Origin: Streptococcus xiaochunlingii
GTDB lineage: Bacteria; Bacillota; Bacilli; Lactobacillales; Streptococcaceae
NCBI RefSeq assembly: GCF_006385805.1
Contig: NZ_VFSG01000001.1
Coordinates: 496,001 to 560,000, forward strand
Length of the DNA: 64,000 nt
Direction: 5' to 3'
The position numbers were made by a program, and so were the translations under genes. Of this stretch, positions 7,363 to 16,115 are shown piece after piece. Numbering within the stretch: the first letter of the stretch is position 1; each line of letters begins with the position of its first letter. The notes under the pieces are model-generated. The model was given only the letters and a program-made list of their open reading frames with translations. It did no database searches and was not told the DNA's origin.

Positions 7363-9144
7363 TTATTGAGCTTCTTCTTTTTTGGAGAATTGGCTCATGT
7401 ACAAGTCGTAATAGAATCCTTTTGCATCCAAAAGAGACTCATGATTTCCTTGCTCTATGATTTGCCCCTCTTTAAGGACTAAAATCTTGTCTGCTTCTTG
7501 AATCGTAGACAAGCGGTGAGCAATGACAAAGCTCGTCCGCCCCTTCATCAAGTTCTTCATAGCCTTTTGAATCAAGAGTTCCAGACGCGTATCCACTGAA
7601 GAAGTTGCCTCATCTAAAATCAATATCTTTGGATCAGCTAGAAGGGCACGCGCAATGGTCAACAATTGTTTTTGCCCCAAAGAAATATTACTAGACTCCT
7701 GGTTCATCTCCATGTTGTAGCCACCCGGAAGGGTCCGGATAAAGTGGTCCACATTGGCAGCCTTGGCAGCAGCGACAATCTCTTCATCTGTTGCTTCCAA
7801 GTTCCCAAAGCGCAGATTCTCTTTAATGGTCCCTTCATAGAGCCAAGCATCCTGGAGAACCATCCCAAACTGCTTACGGTAGTCTTGGCGAGATAGGTCA
7901 CGAATATCATGACCATCCACTGTGATAGCCCCCTTAGTCACGTCGTAGAAACGCATGAGGAGGTTGATGAGGGTTGTTTTCCCTGCTCCTGTCGGTCCGA
8001 CAATAGCCACCATCTCCCCAGGATTAACCTCTAGGTTAAAATCACGGATCAGCGGTTTGTCTTCCACATATTGGAAGTCCACATGATTAAAGCTAACCTG
8101 TCCTGTCAATTCCCTATCCAGAGATTCATTTTTACCGAGCACTTCATCTGGTTCATCAAGGACTTGGAAGACCCGGTCTAGTGAAGATTTGGCACTTTGC
8201 AAGGTGCCAGCTAACTGGCTCAAATTTTGAATAGGTTGATTGATCTGCCAGACATATTGGACAAAAGCCTGCATATTCCCAACTGTAAGACGACCGGCAA
8301 GAACTTGAATAGCTCCGATAACTGCGACCAAAAGATAGGTCAAATCAGAGATCGCATTAAGAACTGGCATCATCAGTCCAGAAATAAAATTCGCTTTAAA
8401 TCCAACTTGTTGGAGACGACGAGTAATGTCACGGAATTCTTCTTGCGATGATTCTTCACGTACATAGAGTTTTAAGACGTTAAAGCCACTCAAGTTTTCC
8501 TGAACAAAACCATTTAGAGCCCCAAGAACATCAGCCTGCTCTTTAAAATAAGGCTGGGATTTCTTCATAATAAACTGGGCACCGAAGAAGGTAATCGGAA
8601 TAGAAGCAATCACGATTAAGCCCAAAGTGAGGTTGAGATAAAGCACCATAGCAATGACCAAGCTTAAGGTGAAAATCGCATTCACAATTTGAAGGAAGGA
8701 CTGTTGCAAGGCATTGGAAACCGTTTCGACATCGCTGGTAAAGCGACCGAGAAGATCTCCAAATTGGTGCTGATCAAAGTAAGAAACGGGGATACGATTA
8801 ATTTTTTCGGATAAGTCATTACGCATATCCTCAATCATGCTTTGAACAGCATTGGTCATGAAGTAATTCGAATAATATGAACCGAGTTCATACAAGACTC
8901 CACGGAAGAGATAGACAACCATGACCCAGCCGACATAGCCAGCATTAATCTGAGATCCTGCTACTCCTCTAGCCATATCTGTCAGGTTAGCAGTTAATTC
9001 AGTAATGGCGAGTCCTAGAATATAGGGTTCGATGACACTCATGACCACACTCAGAATTTTTAGAAGAGTAGCGAAAATAACGGCAAAGCGATAAGCTTTT
9101 AAGTAGCCCCAAAGGCGTACAAAACTGGAACGTTTTTCTTTCAT
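7363..9144 (-). CDS. Heterodimeric ABC exporter subunit with catalytic Walker B
   Basis: A 593-aa half-transporter: six-helix membrane domain (about 1-320) followed by an ATPase domain. Walker A GPTGAGKTT is near residue 383. Walker B LILDEATSS carries the catalytic Glu, and the switch His is present in IAHRLS. Its signature is ISLGQKQ instead of LSGGQ. Together with the partner 13 bp upstream this gives one complete ATP site and one degenerate site, the pattern of heterodimeric multidrug exporters such as BmrCD, LmrCD and PatAB. The SD is AGGAGGGAGGAG. The substrate cannot be read from sequence; drug or peptide efflux is likely. Confidence 0.9.
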   Translation of the reverse strand: MKEKRSSFVRLWGYLKAYRFAVIFATLLKILSVVMSVIEPYILGLAITELTANLTDMARGVAGSQINAGYVGWVMVVYLFRGVLYELGSYYSNYFMTNAVQSMIEDMRNDLSEKINRIPVSYFDQHQFGDLLGRFTSDVETVSNALQQSFLQIVNAIFTLSLVIAMVLYLNLTLGLIVIASIPITFFGAQFIMKKSQPYFKEQADVLGALNGFVQENLSGFNVLKLYVREESSQEEFRDITRRLQQVGFKANFISGLMMPVLNAISDLTYLLVAVIGAIQVLAGRLTVGNMQAFVQYVWQINQPIQNLSQLAGTLQSAKSSLDRVFQVLDEPDEVLGKNESLDRELTGQVSFNHVDFQYVEDKPLIRDFNLEVNPGEMVAIVGPTGAGKTTLINLLMRFYDVTKGAITVDGHDIRDLSRQDYRKQFGMVLQDAWLYEGTIKENLRFGNLEATDEEIVAAAKAANVDHFIRTLPGGYNMEMNQESSNISLGQKQLLTIARALLADPKILILDEATSSVDTRLELLIQKAMKNLMKGRTSFVIAHRLSTIQEADKILVLKEGQIIEQGNHESLLDAKGFYYDLYMSQFSKKEEAQ

Positions 9145-9157
9145 TTTCTCCTCCCTC

Positions 9158-10894
9158 CTATTCTTCTGTCAATGATTGGTTATTCAACTGAGAGCGAGCA
9201 ATTTCACTGTAGATTTCATTGGTTTCCAGAAGCTCTTCATGGGTTCCACGACCAACGATTTCTCCATGATCCAAGACAATGATTTGATCCGCATCCATAA
9301 TGGTCCCAACCCGCTGGGCTACGATTAAGACGGTCGCATCTCCAGTTACTTCTTTTAGACGTTTTCTCAGCGTGGCATCTGTCTTATAATCAAGAGCCGA
9401 GAAGGAATCATCAAAGATATAGATATCCGGCTCCTTAACTACTGCACGAGCAATCGATAATCGCTGCTTCTGACCTCCAGAAAGGTTGCTACCACCTTCT
9501 GCTAAATGAGTGTCAAACTGCTCTTCCTTACTCTCGATAAATTCCTTGGCTTGGGCTACATCTGCTGCCTTATCTAGTTCTTCTATACTCGCATCTTCCT
9601 TGCCATAACGAAGGTTTTCAGCGATGGTCCCTGTAAAGAGCAGGGCCTTCTGCGGGATAAATCCAATCTTATGGCGCAAGGCTTTAACGTTAAAATCACG
9701 AACATCCACGCCATCGACCAAGATTTTCCCTAAGGTGACATCATAGAATCGAGGAATGAGCTGAACGAGAGAGGATTTCCCAGAACCTGTCGATCCGATA
9801 AAGGCGATGGTTTCACCCGGTTTAGCCTTAAAGGAAATATTGTGAAGGACTGGATTCTCTGTCTCACCAGGATAGGCAAAAGTGACATTATCAAACTCCA
9901 GATAACCCTTGGTTTCTGTCTCAGTTACCCCATTTTCATTTGGATCAATGGAAATGGGCATGTCCATAATCTCTTTCAAACGATGACTGGAGACAGCTGT
10001 CCGTGGGTACATGGTAAAGAGATTGGCTAGGAAAAGGAATGAAAGCAAGGCATGGAAACTGTATTCGATAAAGGCGACAAGATTCCCAATTTCTAAGCTC
10101 CCATCCCCTAGAGGATCCAAGGCAAACCACACAATAGCTACAATCATCGCAATGATGATTTGAACAAAGAGTGGCTCCGTCAAACCGGTCAGTTTAAAAA
10201 GTTTATTAGAGTTGTCCGCATAGACTGCATTGGCTTGGCCAAACTTTTCCTCTTGGAATTCCTCACGTGCAAAAGCACGAATGACACGAAGCCCTGTAAG
10301 ATTCTCTCGTGCATATTGATTGAGCTTATCTAGGGTTTCCTGCTGCTTCTCTGACAAAGGCTTGGTCTTAACAGCTACATACCAAACCACCACGGCCAAA
10401 AAAGGCATCGAAATCGCCACAATCCAGGCAAGAGATGGACTCGTTTGTAAAATCAACAGAATACTTGACAGCATCATGATGGGGGTAATGACCCCAAGTT
10501 TTAACATCTGGTCAGAAAACTGCATCAGGACAAAAGCATCAGATGTCATCCGCGTCACTAAAGAAGAAACGCCAATCTTTTCATATTCATGGTGAGAATA
10601 TTCCTGAAGCTTCTCATAAAGATCATTCCGCATATCCATAACCATGGTTGTAGTAATTTTCCCAACCGCATAGGCCAGAACGATTCGACCAAGAATTCCG
10701 ACGATGATCACACCAAACATAACCCAGGCCCAGAAATAAACACGCTCTATATCTCTCGGATTGATTCCCTCATCAATCATACGGGCCAAAACAGTTGGCA
10801 AACCGAGATTAACAATCACAAAAAAGATGGCTGCTGTAAAATTCAAACACAACCATTTTGGATATTTTCTCAAATAGGACCAAATATATCCCAT
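9158..10894 (-). CDS. Heterodimeric ABC exporter subunit with degenerate Walker B
   Basis: A 578-aa half-transporter and the first gene of the pair. The membrane domain covers about 1-310. The ATPase domain has Walker A GSTGSGKSS (near 365) and a canonical LSGGQKQR signature (near 469). Walker B reads YIFDDSFSALD, so Asp replaces the catalytic Glu, and Gln (VAQRVGT) replaces the switch His. It therefore supplies the good signature for its partner's active site. Start: the open frame begins at 10915, but ATG 10894 has GGGAGGAG 7-8 nt upstream and is preferred. A promoter, short leader ORF and terminator-like hairpin precede it. Confidence 0.9.
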   Translation of the reverse strand: MGYIWSYLRKYPKWLCLNFTAAIFFVIVNLGLPTVLARMIDEGINPRDIERVYFWAWVMFGVIIVGILGRIVLAYAVGKITTTMVMDMRNDLYEKLQEYSHHEYEKIGVSSLVTRMTSDAFVLMQFSDQMLKLGVITPIMMLSSILLILQTSPSLAWIVAISMPFLAVVVWYVAVKTKPLSEKQQETLDKLNQYARENLTGLRVIRAFAREEFQEEKFGQANAVYADNSNKLFKLTGLTEPLFVQIIIAMIVAIVWFALDPLGDGSLEIGNLVAFIEYSFHALLSFLFLANLFTMYPRTAVSSHRLKEIMDMPISIDPNENGVTETETKGYLEFDNVTFAYPGETENPVLHNISFKAKPGETIAFIGSTGSGKSSLVQLIPRFYDVTLGKILVDGVDVRDFNVKALRHKIGFIPQKALLFTGTIAENLRYGKEDASIEELDKAADVAQAKEFIESKEEQFDTHLAEGGSNLSGGQKQRLSIARAVVKEPDIYIFDDSFSALDYKTDATLRKRLKEVTGDATVLIVAQRVGTIMDADQIIVLDHGEIVGRGTHEELLETNEIYSEIARSQLNNQSLTEE

Positions 10895-10919
10895 ACCTTT
10901 CTCCTCCCTATACAATAAA

Positions 10920-10939
10920 AAAGCACCCTCAAGTACTTT
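10920..10939 (-). terminator. Terminator-like hairpin in the leader of the ABC operon
   Basis: AAAGUAC/GUGCUUU stem (one G-U pair) with a 6-nt loop and a 6-T run, lying between the ABC promoter and the ABC ATG. It would end transcription inside the leader unless bypassed, so it is a candidate attenuator rather than an end-of-gene terminator. Confidence 0.6.
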
Positions 10940-10975
10940 TTAAATGATTCTAGAAAGCTTACACGCTTTCTTCAC
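10940..10975 (-). CDS. Putative 11-codon leader peptide ahead of the ABC exporter
   Basis: GTG-started ORF encoding MKKACKLSRII, with a GAGG 5 nt upstream. The stop codon abuts the terminator-like hairpin at 10920-10939. A 7-bp hairpin AGAAAGC/GCTTTCT (10952-10971) lies within it, and the AGAAAGC arm could alternatively pair with the terminator's GCUUUUU tail. The layout resembles ribosome-mediated attenuation of multidrug ABC genes. The promoter -10 is so close that the GAGG may not be fully transcribed, so translation is uncertain. Confidence 0.35.
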   Translation of the reverse strand: MKKACKLSRII

Positions 10976-10984
10976 TGTAACCTC

Positions 10985-11013
10985 ATTATATCAGAACCCT
11001 AGGTGGCTAGCAA
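10985..11013 (-). promoter_or_regulatory. Promoter of the ABC exporter operon
   Basis: TTGCTA (11008-11013) and a perfect TATAAT (10985-10990) with a 17-bp spacer. It produces a leader of roughly 85 nt before the ABC ATG. Confidence 0.7.
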
Positions 11014-11046
11014 GGAAAAGAGTTGATGAAAACCATAAATAAAAAT

Positions 11047-11072
11047 AGAGGATAGCCTCAGCCATCCCCTCT
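11047..11072 (-). terminator. Terminator of the small lipoprotein gene
   Basis: Imperfect GC-rich hairpin (AGAGGGGATGGC against GCTATCCTCT, with bulges) followed by ATTTTT on the minus strand. Confidence 0.65.
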
Positions 11073-11080
11073 AGATACGA

Positions 11081-11536
11081 TTATTTTTGACGTTTGAATT
11101 TTGCATCTTTGAAGAAAGCAAAAACTTCATAATCACTAGATTCTGCTTTTGATACATCCAAAGTTAAAACATCACCATCAATCTTATACTTGACTTTATC
11201 TTTACCACCTTCTGCTGATTCAAGAGTTTTAGCATTTTGATCAGCTTTCAGGTCAATTGTTTTCTTTTTGCTTTCACCAAGAGCTTTCATTTCGATAATC
11301 ATCTTAGCTTTTGTATCTTTAATTTCAATTGTCATTGTCAAATCAAATTGATCAATCACCTGCTCAAGTTGTTCCTCACTAGCCCCTTGCTTTTTAAGGA
11401 TGCTTTTAATTTGATCCTTCTCAGCTTTATAGACATATTTCCCATTATCGCTAGTTGTAGAACCACAAGCTACAAGGAAAATCGCACCAACTGCCAACAA
11501 AGCAGCAAAGACAAGACGTTTAAAGTATTTAATCAG
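11081..11536 (-). CDS. Small lipoprotein with a non-canonical start codon
   Basis: Predicted 151-aa surface lipoprotein of unknown function. A normal signal peptide (KYFKRLVFAALLAVGAIFLVAC) with lipobox LVAC is encoded, but its first codons read CTG-ATT-AAA behind AGGAG. There is no in-frame ATG, GTG or TTG between the upstream TAG and this point. The next possible starts are the tandem TTG at 11495-11500, which would remove the charged n-region and have no SD. I therefore place the start at CTG 11536, with ATT 11533 as alternative. The mature part is Lys-rich with short beta-like segments and no domain I recognise. Confidence 0.7.
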   Translation of the reverse strand: MIKYFKRLVFAALLAVGAIFLVACGSTTSDNGKYVYKAEKDQIKSILKKQGASEEQLEQVIDQFDLTMTIEIKDTKAKMIIEMKALGESKKKTIDLKADQNAKTLESAEGGKDKVKYKIDGDVLTLDVSKAESSDYEVFAFFKDAKFKRQK

Positions 11537-11695
11537 AAATCTCCTTTTTTGTTGATAAGGACTATTCTATCAAAAAAATGGAAGTCTAACAATATAATAA
11601 ATTAGTACATTTATTATATGACATAGTCACTAAATTAATGTTCACAATCTTAACAAATTACTTTATTTGAATACTAGATTTGATAAAAGTCCTCA

Positions 11696-12100
11696 CTAGT
11701 TTTCTCTATCTAAACATTCTTCAAGATAATCTATTATACTTGAATAGATTTTTTTACATCTACCATATTGCCACTCATAGACAGAACCTTTTGTATCAAC
11801 TAAGACGAGAACTCCATCAAATCCTAAATCTTCAAGAATAAACATATTCACTGGAAAATCAGAATAGGTTTCTCGAGCCTCAAGAGTTGATTTTACAACA
11901 TTTAAATAATCCGGCCCATTTAAGCCCTGCCATTCAACCCCATAGAAAGTCACAAGTCCAAACTCTTTTAAATATTCAATATAGTTAGTTGGAAATTCTA
12001 ATGATAGCTTATTTTGAGCTTCCACTATTTGTTCATTACTTGCGCCTTTTGTAGAAACTAGATCTGAGATTTTTTTCAATTCATTTGATAAATTTTTCAT
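11696..12100 (-). CDS. SUKH (SMI1/KNR4) family immunity protein
   Basis: A 134-aa cytosolic protein with the SUKH fold pattern: ASNEQIVEAQNKLSLEFPTNYIEYLKEFG (20-48), then YGVEWQGL and FILEDLGFDGVLVLVDTKGSVYEW. SUKH proteins neutralise nuclease toxins of polymorphic toxin systems. The ATG overlaps the stop codon of the upstream LHH nuclease by one base (TAATG), so the two are translationally coupled, as for a toxin and its cognate immunity protein. Position and family both support neutralisation of that nuclease; binding itself is inferred. It is the last gene of the accessory operon. Confidence 0.88.
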   Translation of the reverse strand: MKNLSNELKKISDLVSTKGASNEQIVEAQNKLSLEFPTNYIEYLKEFGLVTFYGVEWQGLNGPDYLNVVKSTLEARETYSDFPVNMFILEDLGFDGVLVLVDTKGSVYEWQYGRCKKIYSSIIDYLEECLDREN

Positions 12101-12675
12101 TATAGCTCTTCCCCTCTCATTCTCCAATACTCTGCTTTTTCTTTTCTGAATTCTCCTCTGTCAATTTGAGACGATTGAGGTGGTACTTCATGAAGATTAC
12201 TATAGTTACTCTTGTGTTCATTGAAAGTTAATTCTGCCAATGGAGAGTCCTGTCTTTGACCGATATGATGTAATTCGACTGGTTTACCGTCTGCTAGGGG
12301 AGCCTTACCATCAAGCATCCTTTCCTTGTTCGTTTTTCCTAATTCATCCTTTGCGTTATAATCAATATCTGTCCTTTGGAAACAAGGCCTGCCATTTACA
12401 TCCTTTTCAACTAAATTTAAATCTTTATAAACCGCTGCCTCCTCTTTCCATCTCATGTTATCTACAATATTTTTTGACCAACCCGTCTCGGATCTCAACT
12501 CCTGCTTATCGCACTGTCCCAGTGAAGTTTTTTCATAATGCGAAATATCATTTAATTTTGCACTGGCTTCATTATTCACTTCTAATCTTTGTTTAGGATT
12601 GAAGGAAGAAGAGCTAACATCCTTCTTAGGAACTGTTTCCTTCAAATCTGAAAGGCTCATTTTTTCGATACTCAC
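12100..12675 (-). CDS. LHH-type HNH/EndoVII nuclease toxin
   Basis: A 191-aa protein whose C-terminal ~125 residues match the LHH nuclease family of polymorphic toxins: TGWSKNIVDNM (64-74), RTDIDYNAKDELGKTNKERM (101-120), the catalytic PVELHHIGQRQDSPLAELT (132-150) and terminal EYWRMRGEEL. The first ~60 residues are Ser/Lys-rich and unrecognised; they may be the sorting segment. There is no signal peptide, LXG or WXG domain. The start is GTG 12675, with AGGAGG 6 nt upstream, sharing GTGA with the stop of the ATPase gene. An in-frame ATG at 12660 is less well placed. Expected activity is DNA cleavage in a target cell or compartment. Confidence 0.85.
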   Translation of the reverse strand: MSIEKMSLSDLKETVPKKDVSSSSFNPKQRLEVNNEASAKLNDISHYEKTSLGQCDKQELRSETGWSKNIVDNMRWKEEAAVYKDLNLVEKDVNGRPCFQRTDIDYNAKDELGKTNKERMLDGKAPLADGKPVELHHIGQRQDSPLAELTFNEHKSNYSNLHEVPPQSSQIDRGEFRKEKAEYWRMRGEEL

Positions 12676-15600
12676 AATAAACCTCCTTGTTGTCTCCATT
12701 CTTCGAGACTTGCATTATTTTTCAATTCATTTACGTACAACTGAGTTAAAATGGCTTGTATGATATTTAATCTCACTTGTTGTGTTACCGGTCCTTCCAC
12801 TACTTTATTGAACTCATTCACTATATCTAATGTAATAGACTTTTTATCACTATTCTTCATTTCTGCATCCCGTGCTTTATTTAAAAGACTTGGATAAAAG
12901 TTTGAGATAATTGGTGCAATTCTTACCATGTCCACTTCATAAACTTGCTGACGAATAATATTCAACACCTGATAAATAGTTTTCCCACTAATAGGAGCTT
13001 TAAATAAATCCTGCTCCATCGCTTCTAGGTCTATCTGTTCAATTGTTTCATTTCCAGTTAAGAATTTACTGATCGTCAAATAAAGTTCAGGAGCTGAACT
13101 TGATTCTATTTCCAATTCCTCTCTATACTGGTAAGCCTCTCCTCCATCGTCAAACTTATCAACCTTACACAAGACTGGTTGAATCCATTCGTTTTGGTAA
13201 ACAGCTGCCACACCTTTTGGTAATCTTGCCAATTCAAGGATTTGATCATCGTTTAGATTAGCAGATTTGCCGACTAACTCTCTATCAGACCAATCAGGAA
13301 GTCGCATGATAATCTTTGTATTAGTATTTCGTATAACAGATAAATCCAAGAGCCCCGGCGCTTGGTCAGCAATGATAAAACCTTCTCCATACGTCCGCAT
13401 TTCAGCAATCGAATTGGCTAGCATTTCAACACTTTTTCCGATAAGATTGCTCGATTCTGAGACTTGCTCTGTAGAAGTTCTCTTTAGTAAATTATGCGCT
13501 TCTTCTAACACAGTTAAATGGCGCAAGCTTGAATTCATATCTGCTTGAGACATTCTATATTCTTGTAATTTCAAGACAAGAATCCCCATGATCAATGACT
13601 TGGTCTCACTAGAACCGACCCGACTAAGATCAACGATGACATTAGAATCGAATAATTGCTGATTGGACAACTCCTCTTGTGAGAAAATTAAGCCATTAAT
13701 TCCATTCGTAAGTGATTCAATGCGTGTAAGCAAGGAACCTTTATATGCTCCTTTGTTTTCATTATCATACTCACTAGAATCAATAATCTCTTTAATATTC
13801 TCAGCAACATCTGCAAAGGTTGGGTAGATGCCACCAAACTCATTTACGGACTTTATCAAGTCCCATCCACAGTCTATGTATGATTTTTCAACTGCTTTCT
13901 TTAACACGGCAGGCATAGCAGCATACATAGGCCAGCAAACATTGAAGATTTCAATTAAGCGATCTAAGTGTTCGAGGATATGTGTTTCTTTTGTGAAGCT
14001 AAACGGATTCAATTTTAATAAAGGGGTTAATTGAGGATTGGTTCCATATACACAAACGTCCTCTTCCTGACCAAAGATATGTTTGTATTCTCCTTTGGCC
14101 GGCTCTACTACAAGAAACTTGATGTGATTTTCTTTGGCTTCAGCTAAGAGTTGATAAATGGTGTTACTTTTACCAGAACCCGTACTTCCTGTTATAAAAA
14201 CATGTGAGCTCAAGGAGTTTTGAGATAACTCAACTGCTACTGTTTCCTCACGATTCATATGGAAGATATTGCCTAATCGTATTTTTTCTTCCTCTTTCTC
14301 TTCCAAATCATAGGAAACAATATTTCTACCAAATTCTGTACACTCAAGTATTGGTAAACCTGGTATGGATTTCTGAGGAAAGTTCAATGAATAGGCTAGC
14401 TCTTGGCCAGATAATGGAACCGTCGGCGTGATGACAGAAGGATATACATAAAATGTTGCATCTTTTTCTAGGAGATTCGGGTTGAGTCCAAAAATTGGAT
14501 GACGCAAATCCCTAATGTAGTTCACAATTTCTTCTGTATCTCCACTTTTTTCTCCCATATCTCCCCGCCAAAGATTAACAGAGGACTTACTCATGTAAGA
14601 TTCTTCACCTTGTGTCAGTGCTAGATAGGTATGGGCCACATTGTTAGCAATATTCTGATCTTCACTAAGAACATAGGCTGCAAAATCCCACATTCCCAAC
14701 GCAGTCCCTTTTTCAAAGCGTTTCATTTGTTCATCTAAAACTGTTAAGGCATGTTGGATATTGTGGTTCATAAAGAACTGAGTAATGCCTTCATTTTTAC
14801 CAACTGACGCTGTAACATTAGACGCACGCGCAAAATTCGCTCCAATATTGGTACCTAAATTAATCCCTTTAGTTGCACCCACCGTTTTTCCTAAAGTTTC
14901 AGAAATAGCCTTACTAGCTGTTTTGGTCAGGGCTTTCCCGACAGTCTTGGTGATGGTTTTTCCAACTGTATCTGAGACGGAAGTACCACTTATAATGGAA
15001 TCAGTCTTGTTAATATTACCTCCAATACTAGCAATTGGGGTAGTCAGACCTCCATTAACCGCTTCCGAATTAGTTCGTGATTTTCCTTTATTAATTCCAC
15101 TAGTATGGCTCGTATTGGTTCCATCTGATTCGCCAGTTGAATCCATTGTAGAATCTCCAGAAGTTTCGGTTTGTCCGGAATTTTGATTTGTAGCTTGGTT
15201 TTGGCCTTGTTGGATACCTGCGCTAGCGCCGATATTAACGCCAAATGTCGCCATAGAGGTTGTCGCATCTGATTCTGTAAAGGTATAGTTCGTTTGCCAT
15301 TTTTTAAAAGGGGCTAGAGCCGAATACAGTTCGGATAAGCGTAGTTTGTGATTTTCAATGTTTTGAATAGGATTAGCCAAAAGGATCAAGGTATAGTCTT
15401 GACTAGGATTCTCTGGCACAATACCATCGATTAGTTTCTCAATCGTTTGGCTGATAAACTTCTCTGACTTAGTTGTCGGAAGATTGGAAACTGTAGCTAC
15501 AGAATATGGTTTTTGATGATTCAAACAAGGAATACGACCTCGTCCAACTTCCTCGTTGACAGTTGATCCGGGGAAATTTCCTTTTATTGCTTCAAGGAGA

Positions 15601-16088
15601 CGTCTTCTATAATTGTCTATATTGACGTTATCGTTAGCATTTTCAGTATTTACGACTGCAAGATAGACTTTGGTATTGGTACTTGTACGATGGAATACCA
15701 AGGCAATATTACAGCGCTCATTAGAAAGCACTTCGTAGACATTGACCAATTTTTCTAGAGAGTTTTCTTTCTTATCCGTCACCCACTTCGTAATATTGAA
15801 GTAACGAATGTTATATGACGGGTGAAATTCATCCTCGTATTCAGCATTACTTTCAAGAGGTACATAGAGCTCTTTTATTTGATCTAGGTAAGAATTGAAA
15901 ACTTCTACACCACATGATGCCAATAATCTATTGGTCAATTCTTCATCACTAACATTTGGTTGATCAGCAAGGTACCTTTCCTTTTGCTTTTCAACAGCTT
16001 CTAATTGTTCAGGACTTAGAGCAGAAAGTTTAGCTACCTTGTCCGCTACTTTTGCTCCCGCTTTGTTAATTAAATTTTTTATCCCCAT
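12672..16088 (-). CDS. Large HerA/FtsK-type ATPase (DUF87-like)
   Basis: An 1138-aa ATPase. About 1-270 is an alpha/beta N-terminal region and 275-435 a Gly/Ser/Thr/Asn-rich low-complexity stretch. From about 600 a HerA-like motor begins: Walker A GSTGSGKSN (634-642), VVEPAKGEYK, Walker B HLTVLEEAHN (857-866), IIADQAP (905-911) and RNTNTKI (920-926). A helical C-terminal tail follows. HerA-family motors form hexamers that pump DNA or protein. There is no transmembrane segment. The low-complexity part has GKT/TKT and GINLGTNIGANFA-type near-repeats. It sits between a dynamin-like GTPase gene (27 bp) and the toxin (4-bp overlap), so a role in handling or delivering the toxin is plausible but unproven. 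Confidence 0.85.
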   Translation of the reverse strand: MGIKNLINKAGAKVADKVAKLSALSPEQLEAVEKQKERYLADQPNVSDEELTNRLLASCGVEVFNSYLDQIKELYVPLESNAEYEDEFHPSYNIRYFNITKWVTDKKENSLEKLVNVYEVLSNERCNIALVFHRTSTNTKVYLAVVNTENANDNVNIDNYRRRLLEAIKGNFPGSTVNEEVGRGRIPCLNHQKPYSVATVSNLPTTKSEKFISQTIEKLIDGIVPENPSQDYTLILLANPIQNIENHKLRLSELYSALAPFKKWQTNYTFTESDATTSMATFGVNIGASAGIQQGQNQATNQNSGQTETSGDSTMDSTGESDGTNTSHTSGINKGKSRTNSEAVNGGLTTPIASIGGNINKTDSIISGTSVSDTVGKTITKTVGKALTKTASKAISETLGKTVGATKGINLGTNIGANFARASNVTASVGKNEGITQFFMNHNIQHALTVLDEQMKRFEKGTALGMWDFAAYVLSEDQNIANNVAHTYLALTQGEESYMSKSSVNLWRGDMGEKSGDTEEIVNYIRDLRHPIFGLNPNLLEKDATFYVYPSVITPTVPLSGQELAYSLNFPQKSIPGLPILECTEFGRNIVSYDLEEKEEEKIRLGNIFHMNREETVAVELSQNSLSSHVFITGSTGSGKSNTIYQLLAEAKENHIKFLVVEPAKGEYKHIFGQEEDVCVYGTNPQLTPLLKLNPFSFTKETHILEHLDRLIEIFNVCWPMYAAMPAVLKKAVEKSYIDCGWDLIKSVNEFGGIYPTFADVAENIKEIIDSSEYDNENKGAYKGSLLTRIESLTNGINGLIFSQEELSNQQLFDSNVIVDLSRVGSSETKSLIMGILVLKLQEYRMSQADMNSSLRHLTVLEEAHNLLKRTSTEQVSESSNLIGKSVEMLANSIAEMRTYGEGFIIADQAPGLLDLSVIRNTNTKIIMRLPDWSDRELVGKSANLNDDQILELARLPKGVAAVYQNEWIQPVLCKVDKFDDGGEAYQYREELEIESSSAPELYLTISKFLTGNETIEQIDLEAMEQDLFKAPISGKTIYQVLNIIRQQVYEVDMVRIAPIISNFYPSLLNKARDAEMKNSDKKSITLDIVNEFNKVVEGPVTQQVRLNIIQAILTQLYVNELKNNASLEEWRQQGGLL

Positions 16089-16115
16089 AACTTTTCCCTC
16101 AAATTAATACTCCAC

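Noticed and set aside
14785-15268. Open frames on both strands around the HerA low-complexity segment
   Set aside because: Skewed composition keeps alternative frames open. The ATPase frame continues through it with motifs on both sides, and the others lack an SD.
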